Positions 22,384 through 22,926 of a DNA stretch of 22,926 nt are shown here, piece by piece. How positions within the stretch are numbered: the first letter of the stretch is position 1; the number at the start of each line of letters is the position of its first letter. The notes below the pieces were generated by a model. That model was not told the origin of the DNA and searched no databases. It saw nothing but the letters and a program-made list of their open reading frames with translations. Source of the stretch: an uncultured Faecalibacterium sp. (GTDB lineage: Bacteria; Bacillota; Clostridia; Oscillospirales; Ruminococcaceae). Where the stretch lies: the NCBI GenBank assembly GCA_934561115.1, contig CAKTFS010000027.1, positions 1-22,926 of the forward strand. The letters run 5' to 3'. The position numbers and the translations under genes were made by a program.

Positions 22384-22541
22384 GCTCGCCCTCTCAGGCG
22401 CTAACGCGCCAGCTCTCCCAAAGGGAGAGCCATTGGCATAGCGGTGCAGTTTCCAGCTGAAGTGCAAAGTGTGCGGTTTCGCCAGAGCCTCTCCCTTTGG
22501 GAGAGGTGGCACGGCGCAAGCCGTGACGGAGAGGGCGAGCC
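22384..22541. repeat. Family A palindromic element, copy A10
   Basis: The ends are GCTCGCCCTCTC and GAGAGGGCGAGC. The left arm has GGCGC-TAAC-GCGCC and GCTCTCCC/GGGAGAGC. The right arm has CCTCTCCC/GGGAGAGG and CACGGC-GCAA-GCCGTG. It follows directly after B6, the same B-then-A order as after argF. Confidence 0.82.
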
Positions 22542-22571
22542 AGCTAAAGAAACACGGGCATCTGCGGTGAT

Positions 22572-22613
22572 ACAAAAGGGACTGTTGCCCCAGACGGTGT
22601 GCAACAGTCCCTT
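22572..22613 (-). terminator. Intrinsic terminator of the aminotransferase gene
   Basis: On the minus strand AAGGGACTGTTGC pairs with GCAACAGTCCCTT over 13 bp (22576-22588 with 22601-22613) and is followed by TTGTA. It begins about 25 bases after the ilvE stop. Confidence 0.88.
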
Positions 22614-22638
22614 AAAAAGCCGTAGGGTGACAGGCGGC

Positions 22639-22926
22639 TCAATATTTCTTTTCCACAGGTACGATCCAGCCCTTGGTGTCGGGCAGCTTGCCCCACTGCA
22701 TACCGGTCATGGTGTCGTACAGCTTCTGGGTGACAGGGCCGATCTTGCCGTCGCCGATAAAGGCGTGCTCGCCCTTCCAGACCAGCTCCTTGACGGGGGA
22801 GACGACAGCGGCAGTACCGGTGCCGAACACCTCTTCCAGCTTGCCTTCACGGGCAGCAGCCATGATGTCGGCAATGGCGATCTTGCCCTCGACGACCTCG
22901 TAGCCCCAGTCCTTCAGCAGCTCGAT
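22639..22926 (-). CDS. ilvE: Branched-chain amino acid aminotransferase, C-terminal part (partial)
   Basis: The frame is open from the window edge (22926) to TGA at 22639-22641, giving the last 95 residues. EEVFGTGTAAVVSPV is the class IV aminotransferase motif whose threonines hold the PLP phosphate, and GPVTQKLYDTMTGMQWGKLPD is the C-terminal helix typical of the eukaryote-like (group II) BCAT enzymes. The enzyme interconverts leucine, isoleucine and valine with their keto acids. The start lies outside the window. D-amino-acid aminotransferases share the fold but not this C-terminal pattern. Confidence 0.9.
   Translation of the reverse strand: MELLKDWGYEVVEGKIAIADIMAAAREGKLEEVFGTGTAAVVSPVKELVWKGEHAFIGDGKIGPVTQKLYDTMTGMQWGKLPDTKGWIVPVEKKY

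Overview
The window is a G+C-rich, low-redundancy piece of a bacterial chromosome with strong AGGAGG-type ribosome binding sites, sigma-70-like promoters and many palindromic repeats between genes. Gene content, codon use and the style of the intergenic repeats suggest a gut Clostridia member of the Ruminococcaceae/Oscillospiraceae, most like Faecalibacterium. This assignment is recognition from memory, not a search result.

Layout. 1-252 is the 3' end of a membrane protein (probably a PTS-like IIC permease), followed by a terminator. 701-9480 is a complete arginine biosynthesis cluster, argG-argH-argC-argJ-argB-argD-argF, all on the plus strand. It has a good promoter before argG and a second before argD. 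argH/argC and argD/argF overlap by ATGA, and the other gaps are filled by a repeat element. 9481-10515 is about 1 kb of repeats, then two promoters, the first of which may make a short terminated RNA. 10516-14052 encodes a 1178-residue secreted surface protein with a beta-helix-like repeat region, Ig-like modules and an SLH-like C-terminus. On the minus strand follow a GIY-YIG nuclease overlapping a MYG1-family hydrolase (14145-15243) and a phosphoribosyltransferase-like protein (15877-16512). The latter is divergent from a MATE exporter (16991-18358). The right end holds a minus-strand ATP-grasp ligase (18788-20071), two alpha/beta hydrolases (20283-21041 and 21318-22088), and the C-terminal part of a branched-chain aminotransferase that runs off the edge.

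How the genes work together. ArgJ recycles the acetyl group, ArgB, ArgC and ArgD carry acetylglutamate to acetylornithine, and ArgF, ArgG and ArgH finish arginine. The only early function not seen is carbamoyl-phosphate synthetase. ArgB has the N-terminal extension found in arginine-inhibited enzymes, which fits a cyclic pathway.

The most unusual content is non-coding. Family A is a long inverted repeat of several small hairpins ending in CCCTCTC/GAGAGGG. Family B is an asymmetric structured element: a first stem with compensatory changes, a possible pseudoknot, and a long terminator-like stem capped by a UGCG tetraloop. In both, stems keep pairing while their sequence changes, so the fold rather than the sequence appears to be conserved.
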